This document shows positions 35,457 through 44,137 of a stretch of 64,000 nt of DNA, in pieces (position 1 is the stretch's first letter; every line of letters starts with the position of its first letter). Source of the DNA: Fontisphaera persica (GTDB lineage: Bacteria > Verrucomicrobiota > Verrucomicrobiia > Limisphaerales > Fontisphaeraceae); contig NZ_CP116615.1 in assembly GCF_024832785.1 (NCBI RefSeq), forward strand, positions 806,001-870,000, in the 5' to 3' direction. The notes beneath the pieces are model-generated. The model ran no database searches and was not told the DNA's origin. It was given only the letters and a program-made list of their open reading frames with translations. The translations under genes and the position numbers were made by a program.

Positions 35457-37327
35457 ATGGAGGCAATGAACAATTGAAAGCCACCGAACTGCCGCGGGGC
35501 GCCGCGGGCTGGATGGCCCTGCGCTCGTTCTCCGGTCCCCCCAATGCCTTCTGGCCCGCCTTCCTGGCGGCCAGTGGCGAGTTAACCGGCGCCAGCCGGG
35601 GCTTGCTCCTGCGCAAAACCAGCGACGGCAAGGGCGAGTGGCGCAAACTCGGCGAATGGTCGCCGCCCCATCGCCCGGAATCCCTCAGCGCCGTCTTCAC
35701 CCAGGAATGGCTGGAACTGGCCGAGGAGTGCCAGGCCAAAGGCGGCTCCGTGCGGGCTATGGGACGTTCGGCCAAAGGCACTGCCGCACCCCACGGCGTG
35801 GCGGTGCGTCTGCAACTGCCGGAACCGGAGGCCCCGTGCATCGGCGCCTTTTTATTGCCCGAAGCCACCCCGGCCCAGGCCGAGGAGGCCCTGCGCCGGC
35901 TGGCCCTGGTGGCCGATGTCCCCCTCAGTTATGCCGCCACCCGCGCCAGTGAAAAAGCAAAGGCCGACGTGGAGAAATTCGCCACCGTCCTGGACATTCT
36001 GGCCGAGTTTAATGCGGAAAAACGCTTCCTGGCCGCGGCGCTGGCCTTGTGCAACGCCGTCGCCACCCGTTTCCGTTGCGATCGCGTCAGCCTCGGCTGG
36101 GTGCAGGGGGGATACGTGCGCCTGCAAGCCATCAGCCGCACCGAACGCTTCGACAAAAAAATGGCGGCGGTCAGCGCGCTGGAAGCCGTCATGGAGGAGG
36201 CTCTCGACCAGGACGAAGAAATCCTTTACCCCGCCCCGGAAGGAGCCACCTTTGTCTGGCGGGACCACGAAAAGTTTGCCCAGGAGCAAAAGGTCGCCTT
36301 TCTGGCCTCCATCCCCATTCGCGTGGAAGAGCGGGGTATTGCCGTCATGACCTGTGAGCGGCAGCAGGCACCTTTCACATCAGAAGAATTGCAACAGTTG
36401 CGCCTCATCGCCGACCAGGCCAGCCGGCGGCTCGAAGACTTGAAAAAGTCCGACCGCTGGTGGGGCGCGCGACTGGCCGCGACCACCCGCGAAAAGGCCG
36501 CCGCCCTCCTGGGGCCGGAGCATACCTGGGCCAAACTTCTGGGCCTGACCGTGGCTGTCCTCCTTCTGCTCCTCATTTTCCTGCGGGTCCCTTACCGTGT
36601 GGAGGCCAAATTCATTTTGCGCGCCCAGGAAGTGGCCTACCTCGCCGCCCCCTTCAAGGGCTTTATTAAAGAGGCCCCCGTGCGCCCTGGCGATGCCGTC
36701 ACCAACCGGCAGCCCGTCTTGCAGCTCAACACCGATGATTTGCTGCTTGAGCAGGCCGCCGCCGCCGCCGAAATCGTGCGTTACCAGCGCGAAGCCGAGC
36801 GCGCCCGCGCCGCCAAGGCGCTGGCCGAAATGCGCGTCGCCGAGGCCCAGCTTGAGCAGGCCCGCGCGCGGTTGGACCTCGTGCGCTATCGCCTGGAGCA
36901 AGCCACCTTGCGCGCGCCGTTCAACGGCGTCGTGACCGAAGGCGACCTGCGCGAGCGCATCGGCGCGCCGGTGGACCAGGGGGAGACGCTCATCAAAATC
37001 GCCGAGACCTCCCAATTATACGTCGAGGCGGAAATCCCCGAGCGCGACATTCACGAAATCCAGCCCGAGGCTACCGGCCAGATTGCCTTCATCAGTCAGC
37101 CCAAACTCAAATACGCCATCCGTTTGCACCGCTTGGAACCGGCGGCGGTGCCGAAGGAAGGCGCCAACGTCTTTCTGGCGCGCTGCGACATCGTCGAGGA
37201 AAAACGCCCGGACTGGTGGCGTCCCGGCATGAGCGGCATCTGCAAGATTAACGCCGGCAAGCGCAGCCTGCTCTGGATTGCCACCCATCGCACCGTGGAT
37301 TTCCTGCGCTTGTGGCTGTGGTGGTGA
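35453..37327 (+). CDS. GAF-domain/HlyD-adaptor fusion protein
   Basis: A 624-residue protein with an unusual layout. An N-terminal region of about 180 residues is followed by a GAF-type domain (about residues 180-330, including RFRCDRVSLGWVQGGYVRLQ and ERGIAVMTCERQQAPF). A single membrane helix follows (LLGLTVAVLLLLLIFLRVP, about residue 370), then a HlyD half with two lipoyl pieces (APFKGFIKEAPVRPGDAV and ATLRAPFNGVVTEGDLRERI) around a coiled coil. The GAF part is predicted cytoplasmic and the adaptor part periplasmic, so it may couple ligand sensing inside the cell to export. It overlaps the upstream adaptor gene by four bases. Confidence 0.88.
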   Translation: MNGGNEQLKATELPRGAAGWMALRSFSGPPNAFWPAFLAASGELTGASRGLLLRKTSDGKGEWRKLGEWSPPHRPESLSAVFTQEWLELAEECQAKGGSVRAMGRSAKGTAAPHGVAVRLQLPEPEAPCIGAFLLPEATPAQAEEALRRLALVADVPLSYAATRASEKAKADVEKFATVLDILAEFNAEKRFLAAALALCNAVATRFRCDRVSLGWVQGGYVRLQAISRTERFDKKMAAVSALEAVMEEALDQDEEILYPAPEGATFVWRDHEKFAQEQKVAFLASIPIRVEERGIAVMTCERQQAPFTSEELQQLRLIADQASRRLEDLKKSDRWWGARLAATTREKAAALLGPEHTWAKLLGLTVAVLLLLLIFLRVPYRVEAKFILRAQEVAYLAAPFKGFIKEAPVRPGDAVTNRQPVLQLNTDDLLLEQAAAAAEIVRYQREAERARAAKALAEMRVAEAQLEQARARLDLVRYRLEQATLRAPFNGVVTEGDLRERIGAPVDQGETLIKIAETSQLYVEAEIPERDIHEIQPEATGQIAFISQPKLKYAIRLHRLEPAAVPKEGANVFLARCDIVEEKRPDWWRPGMSGICKINAGKRSLLWIATHRTVDFLRLWLWW

Positions 37328-37346
37328 TTGGGCCTTCGGAGGTAAC

Positions 37347-39503
37347 ATGAGCGAGGCTGGCAAAACTTTCAGCGAATCCTGGTACCGGGTGGCCAATCAA
37401 AAAATTTGCCTCCGCCCGGGCGTCCGCGTGCGCCGCCAGGTGTACCGCGGCGAGCGCTGGATTGTCCTCGAAAACCCCTTCAACAACCAGTACTTCCGCT
37501 TGCGCCCCGAGGCCTACGAATTCGTGGCCCGGCTGCGCCCGGACCGCACCGTGGAGGAGGTCTGGAAAGAGTGCCTGGAGAAATTTCCCGAGACCGCCCC
37601 CGGCCAGGAGGCCGTCATCCGCCTCTTGTCGCAGTTGTACTACGCCAACCTCCTGCAATACGACGTGGCCGCCGATGCCGCGCGGTTGTTTGAGCGCTAC
37701 AAGAAAACCCGCCAGCGCCAGACCCGCGCCACCCTCCTGCAGGTCATGTTCATGCGCATCCCGCTCCTGAATCCGGACCGCTTTGTCCAGCGCACGCTGC
37801 CTTTGGTCCGGCCTTTCCTGAGCTGGCTGGGCGCCGTCATCTGGTTGCTCGTAGTGGGCTATGGCGTGAAGTTGGGGATTGAAAACTTTGATGCGCTCCG
37901 GGAGCAATCGCAGGGCATCCTCGACCCGGCCAAACTGCCCCTGCTGTATCTGGCCATGGTCATCGTCAAAACCTTGCACGAGTTTGGCCATGCCTACTTC
38001 TGCCGGCGCTTCGGCGGCGAAGTCCCCGTCATGGGCGTCCAATTGCTGGTGTTCACCCCCGTCCCCTACATGGATGCCACCTCCAGTTGGGGATTCCGCA
38101 GCCGCTGGCAGCGCGCCCTCGTAGGCGCCGCGGGCATGATTGTGGAATTGTTTGTCGCCGCCATCGCCATGATGGTCTGGGCCAAAACCGGCGCCGGCCT
38201 GGTGCATAGCCTTTGCTATAACCTCATTTTCATCGCTTCTGTTTCCACCCTCGTCTTCAATCTCAATCCGCTCCTGCGGTTTGACGGCTACTACATCCTT
38301 TCGGATTTGCTGGATATCCCCAACCTTTATCAAAAGTCCTTCCAGCATTTGCGGCACCTCCTCGAACACTACCTGCTCGGCGTGCAGAAGTCGGAAAGCC
38401 CCACCCAGTCCCATCGCGAAAAATTCTGGCTCACCGTCTTCGGCGTGGGCAGCGCCATCTATCGGGTCATCGTCTTTGGCGGCATCCTCCTTTTCGTGGC
38501 CGATCGCTTCCTTTTCCTGGGGATTTTAATGGCCGTGGTTTGTGTCATCTCCTGGATCATCGTGCCGCTGGGCAAGTTCATTCACTACCTGGCCAGCAGC
38601 CCCAAATTGGAGCGCTGCCGGCCCCGCGCCATCCTGGTGAGCGCGGGCGGCCTGGCGCTGCTCATCGCCTTCTTCCAGTTCATTCCCTTCCCCAGTCATT
38701 TCCGCGCGCCGGGCGTGGTTTTGGCCCGCGAGTGGAGCATGGTTTCCGCCTTGAGCGCGGGACGGGTCAACGCCCTGCTGGCGCGTCCGGGACAACTGGT
38801 CCAGGCCGGCCAACCTTTGGTGGAATTGGTGAACCCGGAATTGGACCTCGCCCTGGCGGCGGCGCGCGCCTCCTATGCGGAGACCGAGGCCCGCTATCGG
38901 GCCGCCTTGTCCCTCGATGCCGCCAGTCTGGCCCCCTTGCAAGGACGTCTGGATTCCGCCCGCCAACTGCTCCAGCGCCTCGAGGAGGACAAAAGCAACC
39001 TGGTGGTCCGGGCGCGCGTCTCCGGCTGGTGGACCCTGCCGCGTCCCGAAGAAATGCCCGGCCGCTGGCTGCCCAAAGGCAGCGCCCTGGGATTGATCAT
39101 CAACACCAACGCCTTCGAGTTCTCAGCCACCGTCCGGCAGGAGGAACTGGACCGTTTGTTAGGACGGCTTCACCAGCAGGCCGAAGTCCGCCTCTTTGGC
39201 CAGGGCGGTTTGAATTTGCAGGTCCGGGATTTACGCATCATCCCCGGGGCACAATACGTCCTGCCCACAATAGCTTTGGGCTGGGCTGGCGGCGGCGAAA
39301 TGCCCGTGTCCTCCCAGGACCGTCAGGGCCGCCTCGCCGCCGAGCCTTTCTTCAATGTCATTGGCCGCGTGGAATCGCCTCCCGAGGCAGTGCTCCTCCA
39401 TGGCCGCACCGGCAAGGCGCGTTTTGACATTGGGCGGGAACCCTTGTTGCCGCGGGCCATGCGCGCCTTGTGGCAGCTCTTGCAAAAGCGTTATCAGCTT
39501 TGA
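37347..39503 (+). CDS. PqqD-like/M50 protease/HlyD-adaptor fusion protein
   Basis: A polytopic protein of about 718 residues. The first 110 residues resemble PqqD-like peptide-binding domains (FRLRPEAYEFVARLRPDRTV). Next is an M50-type membrane core with TLHEFGHAYFCRRFGGE (HExxH, near residue 210) and LNPLLRFDGYYILSDLLD carrying the third zinc ligand. The C-terminal third is HlyD-like (ALSAGRVNALLARPGQLVQA, coiled coil, barrel). A good ribosome site (GGAGG) precedes ATG 37347. PqqD domains bind leader peptides in RiPP pathways and M50 enzymes cut membrane peptides, so a peptide substrate is inferred. It is tightly linked to the SecA-like gene. Confidence 0.88.
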   Translation: MSEAGKTFSESWYRVANQKICLRPGVRVRRQVYRGERWIVLENPFNNQYFRLRPEAYEFVARLRPDRTVEEVWKECLEKFPETAPGQEAVIRLLSQLYYANLLQYDVAADAARLFERYKKTRQRQTRATLLQVMFMRIPLLNPDRFVQRTLPLVRPFLSWLGAVIWLLVVGYGVKLGIENFDALREQSQGILDPAKLPLLYLAMVIVKTLHEFGHAYFCRRFGGEVPVMGVQLLVFTPVPYMDATSSWGFRSRWQRALVGAAGMIVELFVAAIAMMVWAKTGAGLVHSLCYNLIFIASVSTLVFNLNPLLRFDGYYILSDLLDIPNLYQKSFQHLRHLLEHYLLGVQKSESPTQSHREKFWLTVFGVGSAIYRVIVFGGILLFVADRFLFLGILMAVVCVISWIIVPLGKFIHYLASSPKLERCRPRAILVSAGGLALLIAFFQFIPFPSHFRAPGVVLAREWSMVSALSAGRVNALLARPGQLVQAGQPLVELVNPELDLALAAARASYAETEARYRAALSLDAASLAPLQGRLDSARQLLQRLEEDKSNLVVRARVSGWWTLPRPEEMPGRWLPKGSALGLIINTNAFEFSATVRQEELDRLLGRLHQQAEVRLFGQGGLNLQVRDLRIIPGAQYVLPTIALGWAGGGEMPVSSQDRQGRLAAEPFFNVIGRVESPPEAVLLHGRTGKARFDIGREPLLPRAMRALWQLLQKRYQL

Positions 39504-41485
39504 ACCTGACCCCCACTCAGATTCAGCATCTGACCCGCTTCAAGCGGCCCGCCAAATTATTGACCGGCCTCGATGCCCTGGTGGACGGCTGGACCGGCCG
39601 CTTGCGGCGCCTGCGCCAGGGATTGGCGGAGCTGCAGCGCGATGCCGAAAAAATTGACGCCCTGGCCGCCGACTGGCAATCCCTCCCAGACGGCCGGCTG
39701 CGTGAAAAACTGCACGATTTCCGGGTTCATTTCCGCCGCGAGCCTGAGCCGGACCAGGAGATGGTGCTCCAGGCCCTGGCCGCCATCCGCGAGGCGGCCG
39801 GCCGCCAGACCGGCATGCGGCCCTACCTCGTGCAACTCATGGGCACCCTGGCATTGCATCGGGGGTTTCTCACCGAAATGGCCACCGGCGAGGGCAAAAC
39901 CCTTACCGCCGCCTGCGCGGCCGTCCTGGCCGGCTGGACCCGCCGCCCCTGCCACATCGTCACGGTCAACGATTATCTGGTGGAGCGCGACGCCGAGTGG
40001 CTCGGTCCCCTGTACCGTTTCGCCGGAGTGCGCGTGGGTTGTGTGACCGGCCCCATGGACCCGGAGGCCCGCCGCCAGGGCTATGCCGCTGATGTCACTT
40101 ACACCACCAGCAAGGAACTGCTCGCTGATTTTTTGCGCGACCGCCTCCGCCTGGGAGAATTGCAAAACCCCACCCGCCGGTTGCTGCGCCAGTTGATTCA
40201 TAGCCGGGCGCAACCTGCCCAGGGCCTGGTTTTGCGCGGCCTGCACACGGCCATTATTGACGAGGCTGACAGCGTGCTGATTGATGAAGCCGTCACCCCC
40301 CTCATCATCTCCATCCCCCGCGAAAACCCCATCCTGCACGAGGCGGTCATGGTGGCCCATGAAATGGCCCAGCGCTTGCAGGCAGACCAGGATTACACCG
40401 TCAATTGGCGCTACCGCGAAATTGAGCTGACACCCCAGGGCCGCCAGCGCATCGAGACCGAAGGCAGCCGGCTCCCGGGTTTTTGGCGCAATCAGGACCG
40501 CCGGGAAGAACTCATCAAACAGGCCTTGAGCGCCCGCGAACTTTTCCGGCCAGGCAAGGAGTACCTGGTGGTGGACGGCAAAATCATGATTGTGGACGAA
40601 TTCACCGGCCGCGTCATGCCCAACCGCACCTGGCGCGAGGGCATGCACCAGGCCATCGAGGCCAAGGAAAATCTGCCCGTTTCATCCCCCAGCGAGACCG
40701 CCGCGCGCATGAGCTTTCAGCGGTTTTTCCGCTGTTTTTACCGCTTGTGCGGCATGACCGGCACCGCCCGCGAAGCCGCGGCCGAGTTCTGGCAGATTTA
40801 TCGTTTGCCGCTGGTCACCATTCCCACCAACCGGCCCTGCATTCGCCAGCAATTGCCGGACCGCATCTTCCTCACCGAAGCCGATAAGTGGGAGGCCATC
40901 GCGGAAACCGTGGCGTCCATCCACCAAACCGGACGCCCTCTCCTGGTCGGCACCCGCAGCGTCACCGCCAGCGAGCACCTTTCCCAGCTTTTGCAGGCGC
41001 GCGGACTCAACCACCGCGTGCTGAACGCCGCCCGCCATCAGGAAGAAGCCCAAATCATTGCCGAGGCAGGCGAGCGTGGCAAAATCACCATTGCCACCAA
41101 CATGGCCGGGCGGGGCACGGACATCAAATTGGCGGCCGGTGTTGCCGAACTGGGCGGCTTGTTTGTCATTGCCACCGAACGACACGAATCCGGGCGCGTG
41201 GACCGGCAATTGTTCGGCCGCGCTGGCCGCCAGGGCGACCCCGGCACCGCTCAGGCCTTTGTCAGCCTGGAGGACGAACTCCTGCGCCGCTTTGTCCCCG
41301 CGCCGCTCAAACGCGCCGTGCAACGCATGGCCAGCACCCGCACCCCCGGTTGGGAAAAAGCCGCCGCAGGTTTAATCAGACAGGCGCAATACTCCGCCCA
41401 GCGCCTGGCTTTTCACCAGCGCCGGGGCGTATTAAAGACCGATACCTGGCTCGAAGAAGCGCTTTCCTTCACCGGCCTGGACTAA
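39500..41485 (+). CDS. Short SecA-like ATPase of the export cluster
   Basis: A SecA-family motor of about 661 residues. SecA motifs are intact: ATGEGKT (Walker A), IIDEADSVLIDEAVTPLIIS (Walker B and neighbours), VDEFTGRVMPNRTW, GMTGTAREAAAEF, TNMAGRGTDIKLAAGV and GRAGRQGDPGTAQ. The protein stops soon after motif VI, so most of the helical scaffold/wing region and the zinc-binding SecB/lipid tail of housekeeping SecA are missing. It is thus an accessory SecA, not the cell's main one. TTG 39500 overlaps the previous stop (TTGA), matching the coupling pattern of this cluster; GTG 39470 is an alternative start. Confidence 0.9.
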   Translation: MNLTPTQIQHLTRFKRPAKLLTGLDALVDGWTGRLRRLRQGLAELQRDAEKIDALAADWQSLPDGRLREKLHDFRVHFRREPEPDQEMVLQALAAIREAAGRQTGMRPYLVQLMGTLALHRGFLTEMATGEGKTLTAACAAVLAGWTRRPCHIVTVNDYLVERDAEWLGPLYRFAGVRVGCVTGPMDPEARRQGYAADVTYTTSKELLADFLRDRLRLGELQNPTRRLLRQLIHSRAQPAQGLVLRGLHTAIIDEADSVLIDEAVTPLIISIPRENPILHEAVMVAHEMAQRLQADQDYTVNWRYREIELTPQGRQRIETEGSRLPGFWRNQDRREELIKQALSARELFRPGKEYLVVDGKIMIVDEFTGRVMPNRTWREGMHQAIEAKENLPVSSPSETAARMSFQRFFRCFYRLCGMTGTAREAAAEFWQIYRLPLVTIPTNRPCIRQQLPDRIFLTEADKWEAIAETVASIHQTGRPLLVGTRSVTASEHLSQLLQARGLNHRVLNAARHQEEAQIIAEAGERGKITIATNMAGRGTDIKLAAGVAELGGLFVIATERHESGRVDRQLFGRAGRQGDPGTAQAFVSLEDELLRRFVPAPLKRAVQRMASTRTPGWEKAAAGLIRQAQYSAQRLAFHQRRGVLKTDTWLEEALSFTGLD

Positions 41486-41499
41486 GGCATCCTCTCCCT

Positions 41500-42375
41500 T
41501 TACGTGGCGGGTACAAACCGCTGCAACACCAGGCAAAGCAAAAACAAGGCGGGGAATAATAAAACCATGTCCGGAAACGCCGGCCCAACGGCGGCCAAAT
41601 CCACCAGCACGATGCCCGCCAGCAGCTTGGCCACGGCCTCTTTCCGCCGGGCCACCGGTGTGCCATAGGCCGTGACCAGACACCCCAGCAGCCAGCAAAA
41701 CAATACAAACGCCAGCAGCAACCCCTGTTTGCCATAAGCCCCGTCATTCACCAGCAAACACAACACAATCGGCGCAAACAGCAGCACGCTGGGGCCGTAA
41801 CTGGCCGCTCCCCCCTGGCTTTCTCCCCGCGCAATCCACGAAAGCCCGGCCACATACAATCCCAAAGCCACCGCCGACCAGACGGTGAGTCCATCCGGCC
41901 CATACACCGCCGCGCTGGCCGCCAGCAACACCAGCAATCCCCGGCACAGGCCCATCAGCAAAGGCGCCCACGCAATTCTTTTGTGCCAGACATTGTACGC
42001 CACAATGGCCAGCAACAGCCCCCAGGCCAGTTGCAACAGGCGCAGGTGAATCAGCGAAAGCGTCAAGAGCCCGGAGGTCAGCAGCGCAAAACTCAACGCC
42101 CACACCAGCCACTCACTCACCACCCCGCGCGGAATGGGGCGCTCCGGTCGAAACCGCCGGTCCCATGAAACATCCACCGCGTCATTCAGAAAAACCCCGC
42201 CCAAATAGAGACTCGAAGCCCCGGCCAGCACCACGGCCAGCAAATTCCAGTCACCCGCACCCCCCAGCAGCCAGCCCGCCAGGCAATTGGACCAGACGGT
42301 GGGCAGATTGGATATCCGCCCCAGCGCCAGCAAGCCCCGCAGCATGGCCGCAGGGGAACTCTGAGTCATGGTCAT
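41500..42375 (-). CDS. UbiA-family prenyltransferase
   Basis: A 291-residue polytopic membrane protein with about eight helices. The first Asp-rich motif is clear in FLNDAVDVSWDRRFRPERP (NDxxDxxxD), which binds the prenyl diphosphate through magnesium. Members attach prenyl chains to quinone, heme or phenolic rings. The best-known quinone or heme partners are absent nearby, so the substrate is open. ATG 42369 is a second possible start. Its 3' end converges on the SecA-like gene with 14 bp between stops. Confidence 0.88.
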   Translation of the reverse strand: MTMTQSSPAAMLRGLLALGRISNLPTVWSNCLAGWLLGGAGDWNLLAVVLAGASSLYLGGVFLNDAVDVSWDRRFRPERPIPRGVVSEWLVWALSFALLTSGLLTLSLIHLRLLQLAWGLLLAIVAYNVWHKRIAWAPLLMGLCRGLLVLLAASAAVYGPDGLTVWSAVALGLYVAGLSWIARGESQGGAASYGPSVLLFAPIVLCLLVNDGAYGKQGLLLAFVLFCWLLGCLVTAYGTPVARRKEAVAKLLAGIVLVDLAAVGPAFPDMVLLFPALFLLCLVLQRFVPAT

Positions 42376-43113
42376 GCGCCGCCATTCAAAACAAGCTGGG
42401 CACCCTGCAAAAGCAAAATCTTGCGGGGCCAGCCTCGTCCCGGTCCTCGAGGCCGGCCCTTATTTGGCCAGCCGATAGAAAACGGAGCCCGCCTCGCTGG
42501 GGGGCGGCAAGCCCAACCACCATTGGCCGTTGCTGAGGTAGGGGGTGGGGGAGGGCACCTCCTGCCAGTCACCCCATATCAAGTTTGTGCGCGCCTGCAC
42601 CACAAAACCCGTATAGGCTTGCGGCCATGCCAGCGTCAAGCCTGCGCCGCTCCACGAGATGTTGAGGCAGCCCACACCAGCGACACCCGCGCATTGCCGG
42701 CCGCACCGGTCAAAGCAGGGGGCGGAGGTGGCAACACCCAGTTGGTCCAGCCGGGCACCGTCACGTTGTCGAAGACCGCCAGGCACATGCTCGAATTATT
42801 GTGGGCGGTGACGGCCAGACCGGCATACACATTGGACGCCATGGCAATGGTCACGCTGTTGCCCTGCTGAACCCAGTTCACGCCGTTGGTAGAGCGATAA
42901 CCGGTGAAGGAATTACCGTTGCGCACCAGCCGCACCCACTGCGGCGCGCTCAAGCCAGTGGTATTGTTGTTGGCGGTGTTGCCGCCGGTGCTGGCGCGGT
43001 ATTGCCAGGTCATACCGTTGCTGGGCGTCACAGCAAGGAATGCATTGGCCGCGTTGGCTTCCAGACTGGCGCGAACCATCACTCCGGCCTTGGACCACGG
43101 ATCCACGTTGTAT

Positions 43114-43354
43114 GCCAAAAGTAACTGTTACCCGGCACCAGGTGGGCAGGGCGCCCGTTGCGCCAGCGGCCCGGCCCGCAGTGCCCGAATGGCCGCCTTG
43201 CGATGGTAACCCAATAACGCCACCGCTTGGTCCAGCAGTTGTCCCTTGTAAATGCGGCCGGCCCGGGCATACGCCCGCCGCCATTTAGCCAGCACTTCCC
43301 GTTTGGTTGATTGACTCATGTCGGTGTCCATATCCGGTAACACCGACTTTTGGC
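43114..43354. mobile_element. 241-bp internally deleted insertion element (MITE-like)
   Basis: Imperfect terminal inverted repeats bound the element: GCCAAAAGTAACTGTTACC at 43114-43132 and GGTAACACCGACTTTTGGC at 43336-43354. The outer 9 bp and the inner GTTACC match perfectly. Inside is the start of a transposase/integrase gene cut off after about 60 codons. It sits inside a dead glycoside hydrolase gene. I did not find a clear target-site duplication. Confidence 0.75.
43128..43319 (-). pseudogene. Truncated transposase/integrase N-terminus
   Basis: About 60 codons, MSQSTKREVLAKWRRAYARA and later LGYHRKAAIRALRAG, match the N-terminal helix-turn-helix region of integrase-type transposases as I recall them. 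The frame runs into the left inverted repeat, so the catalytic DDE domain is absent and the product cannot transpose. Confidence 0.7.
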
Positions 43355-43782
43355 GCAACGACCAGTTTCCGCCAACCGATCATCCCCGCCCGGGTAACAA
43401 TCTTTTTGGCTCAAATCGGGGGTGAACTCGACCGGGTCTGGAAATGCCCGCCCATTCCAATACCACCCCGACGGCGCCATCCAGCCATGCAACATCACAA
43501 TTCGCCCCGTGTCATCCTTGAGGTAACGCCCCACCACCTGCAACGGCCGGATGGGCATCCCTTGGTATGCCTCGACGCCAATGACCAACGCCAGCACCAT
43601 CGTCCAGACAGCCGGATGTAAACGTTGTGGCATATCCTGAATGTACCCCATCCCATAAGGGGCAAAAGTCGCATCAATAGATGACGGCGCCACCAGCCAC
43701 TTGCAGTAAGCTCCAGCGGAAATGGGCCGGAAATGGCGCTGCTAAGAAGCTCCACGAGAGGGATTTATGAGAATAATAAAAA

Positions 43783-43859
43783 TGGCGGGAGCGGCGGGGC
43801 TCGAACCCGTAACCTCTGCCGTGACAGGGCAGCGCTCTAACCAATTGAGCTACGCCCCC
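43783..43859 (-). tRNA. tRNA-Asp (anticodon GTC)
   Basis: The minus strand folds as a tRNA. The acceptor stem GGGGGCG pairs with CGCTCCC (one G-U). The D-arm contains GCTCAATTGGTTAGAGC. The anticodon stem CTGCC/GGCAG encloses loop CTGTCAC with anticodon GTC. The T-arm contains GGGTTCGAGCCCC, and the 3' CCA is encoded (43783-43785). Confidence 0.96.
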
Positions 43860-43923
43860 GCATTGGGGACGAGAAAAGTATGCAACCCGACTGCTGGCGT
43901 CAACAGGAAAAAACGTAGAAAAT

Positions 43924-44004
43924 AAAAAAGTGATTCGGGCAACAGACGCCAAGGAGGTGGGGGTGGGGGACCCCGCTGAAGAAACGTACTGCCACCCGAA
44001 TCAC
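43924..44004 (-). ncRNA. Candidate 81-nt small RNA with an anti-Shine-Dalgarno loop
   Basis: On the minus strand, 44004-43989 (GTGATTCGGGTGGCAG) pairs along its full length with 43945-43930 (CTGTTGCCCGAATCAC), giving a 16-bp closing stem with three G-U pairs, followed directly by a six-T run at 43929-43924. On the plus strand those three G-U pairs would be A-C mismatches, so the minus strand is the RNA strand. A sigma-70-like promoter is placed so that transcription would begin at the stem's first base. The large internal loop is C-rich and contains ACCTCCTT, complementary to ribosome-binding sites. No protein frame fits. I do not recognise an Rfam family. Confidence 0.7.
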
Positions 44005-44009
44005 TATTA

Positions 44010-44037
44010 AGCTTATGCGCAGGTAGGAAAAAGTCAA
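44010..44037 (-). promoter_or_regulatory. Promoter of the candidate small RNA
   Basis: On the minus strand, TTGACT (44037-44032) and TAAGCT (44015-44010) are separated by 16 bp. The predicted start, 6-7 bases downstream, is at about 44003, the first base of the RNA's closing stem. Confidence 0.55.
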
Positions 44038-44137
44038 TGGGGGATTCCTAAATTATTATAATAATACAACTGCGCCATCCCCACGCACCCAGCGCCTCGT
44101 CGGCCTTCCAAGACGGTCGAATTTTCGTCCTCCCCAT

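Larger units (their letters stand above)
42460..43633 (-). pseudogene. Decayed secreted glycoside hydrolase (GH5-like), split by an insertion element
   Basis: The gene reads from 43633. MPQRLHPAVWTMVLALVIGV is a signal peptide, followed by VVGRYLKDDTGRIVMLHGW, a start typical of GH5-type enzymes. It is broken at 43354 by a 241-bp element. Beyond the element (below 43114) comes a LamG/DUF1349-like sugar-binding segment (SKAGVMVRASLEANAANAFL), then a short FN3-like start (AGNARVSLVWAAS). A deletion/frameshift near 42640-42660 switches frame into the C-terminal tail LTLAWPQAYTGFVVQARTN, ending FYRLAK. The catalytic core is missing. No functional product is expected. Confidence 0.75.

Noticed and set aside
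43930-44004. Treating the GTGATTCGGG inverted repeat as a simple terminator
   Set aside because: The arms are about 43 bases apart and the stem's first base coincides with a predicted transcription start, which fits a whole small RNA better than a terminator hairpin.
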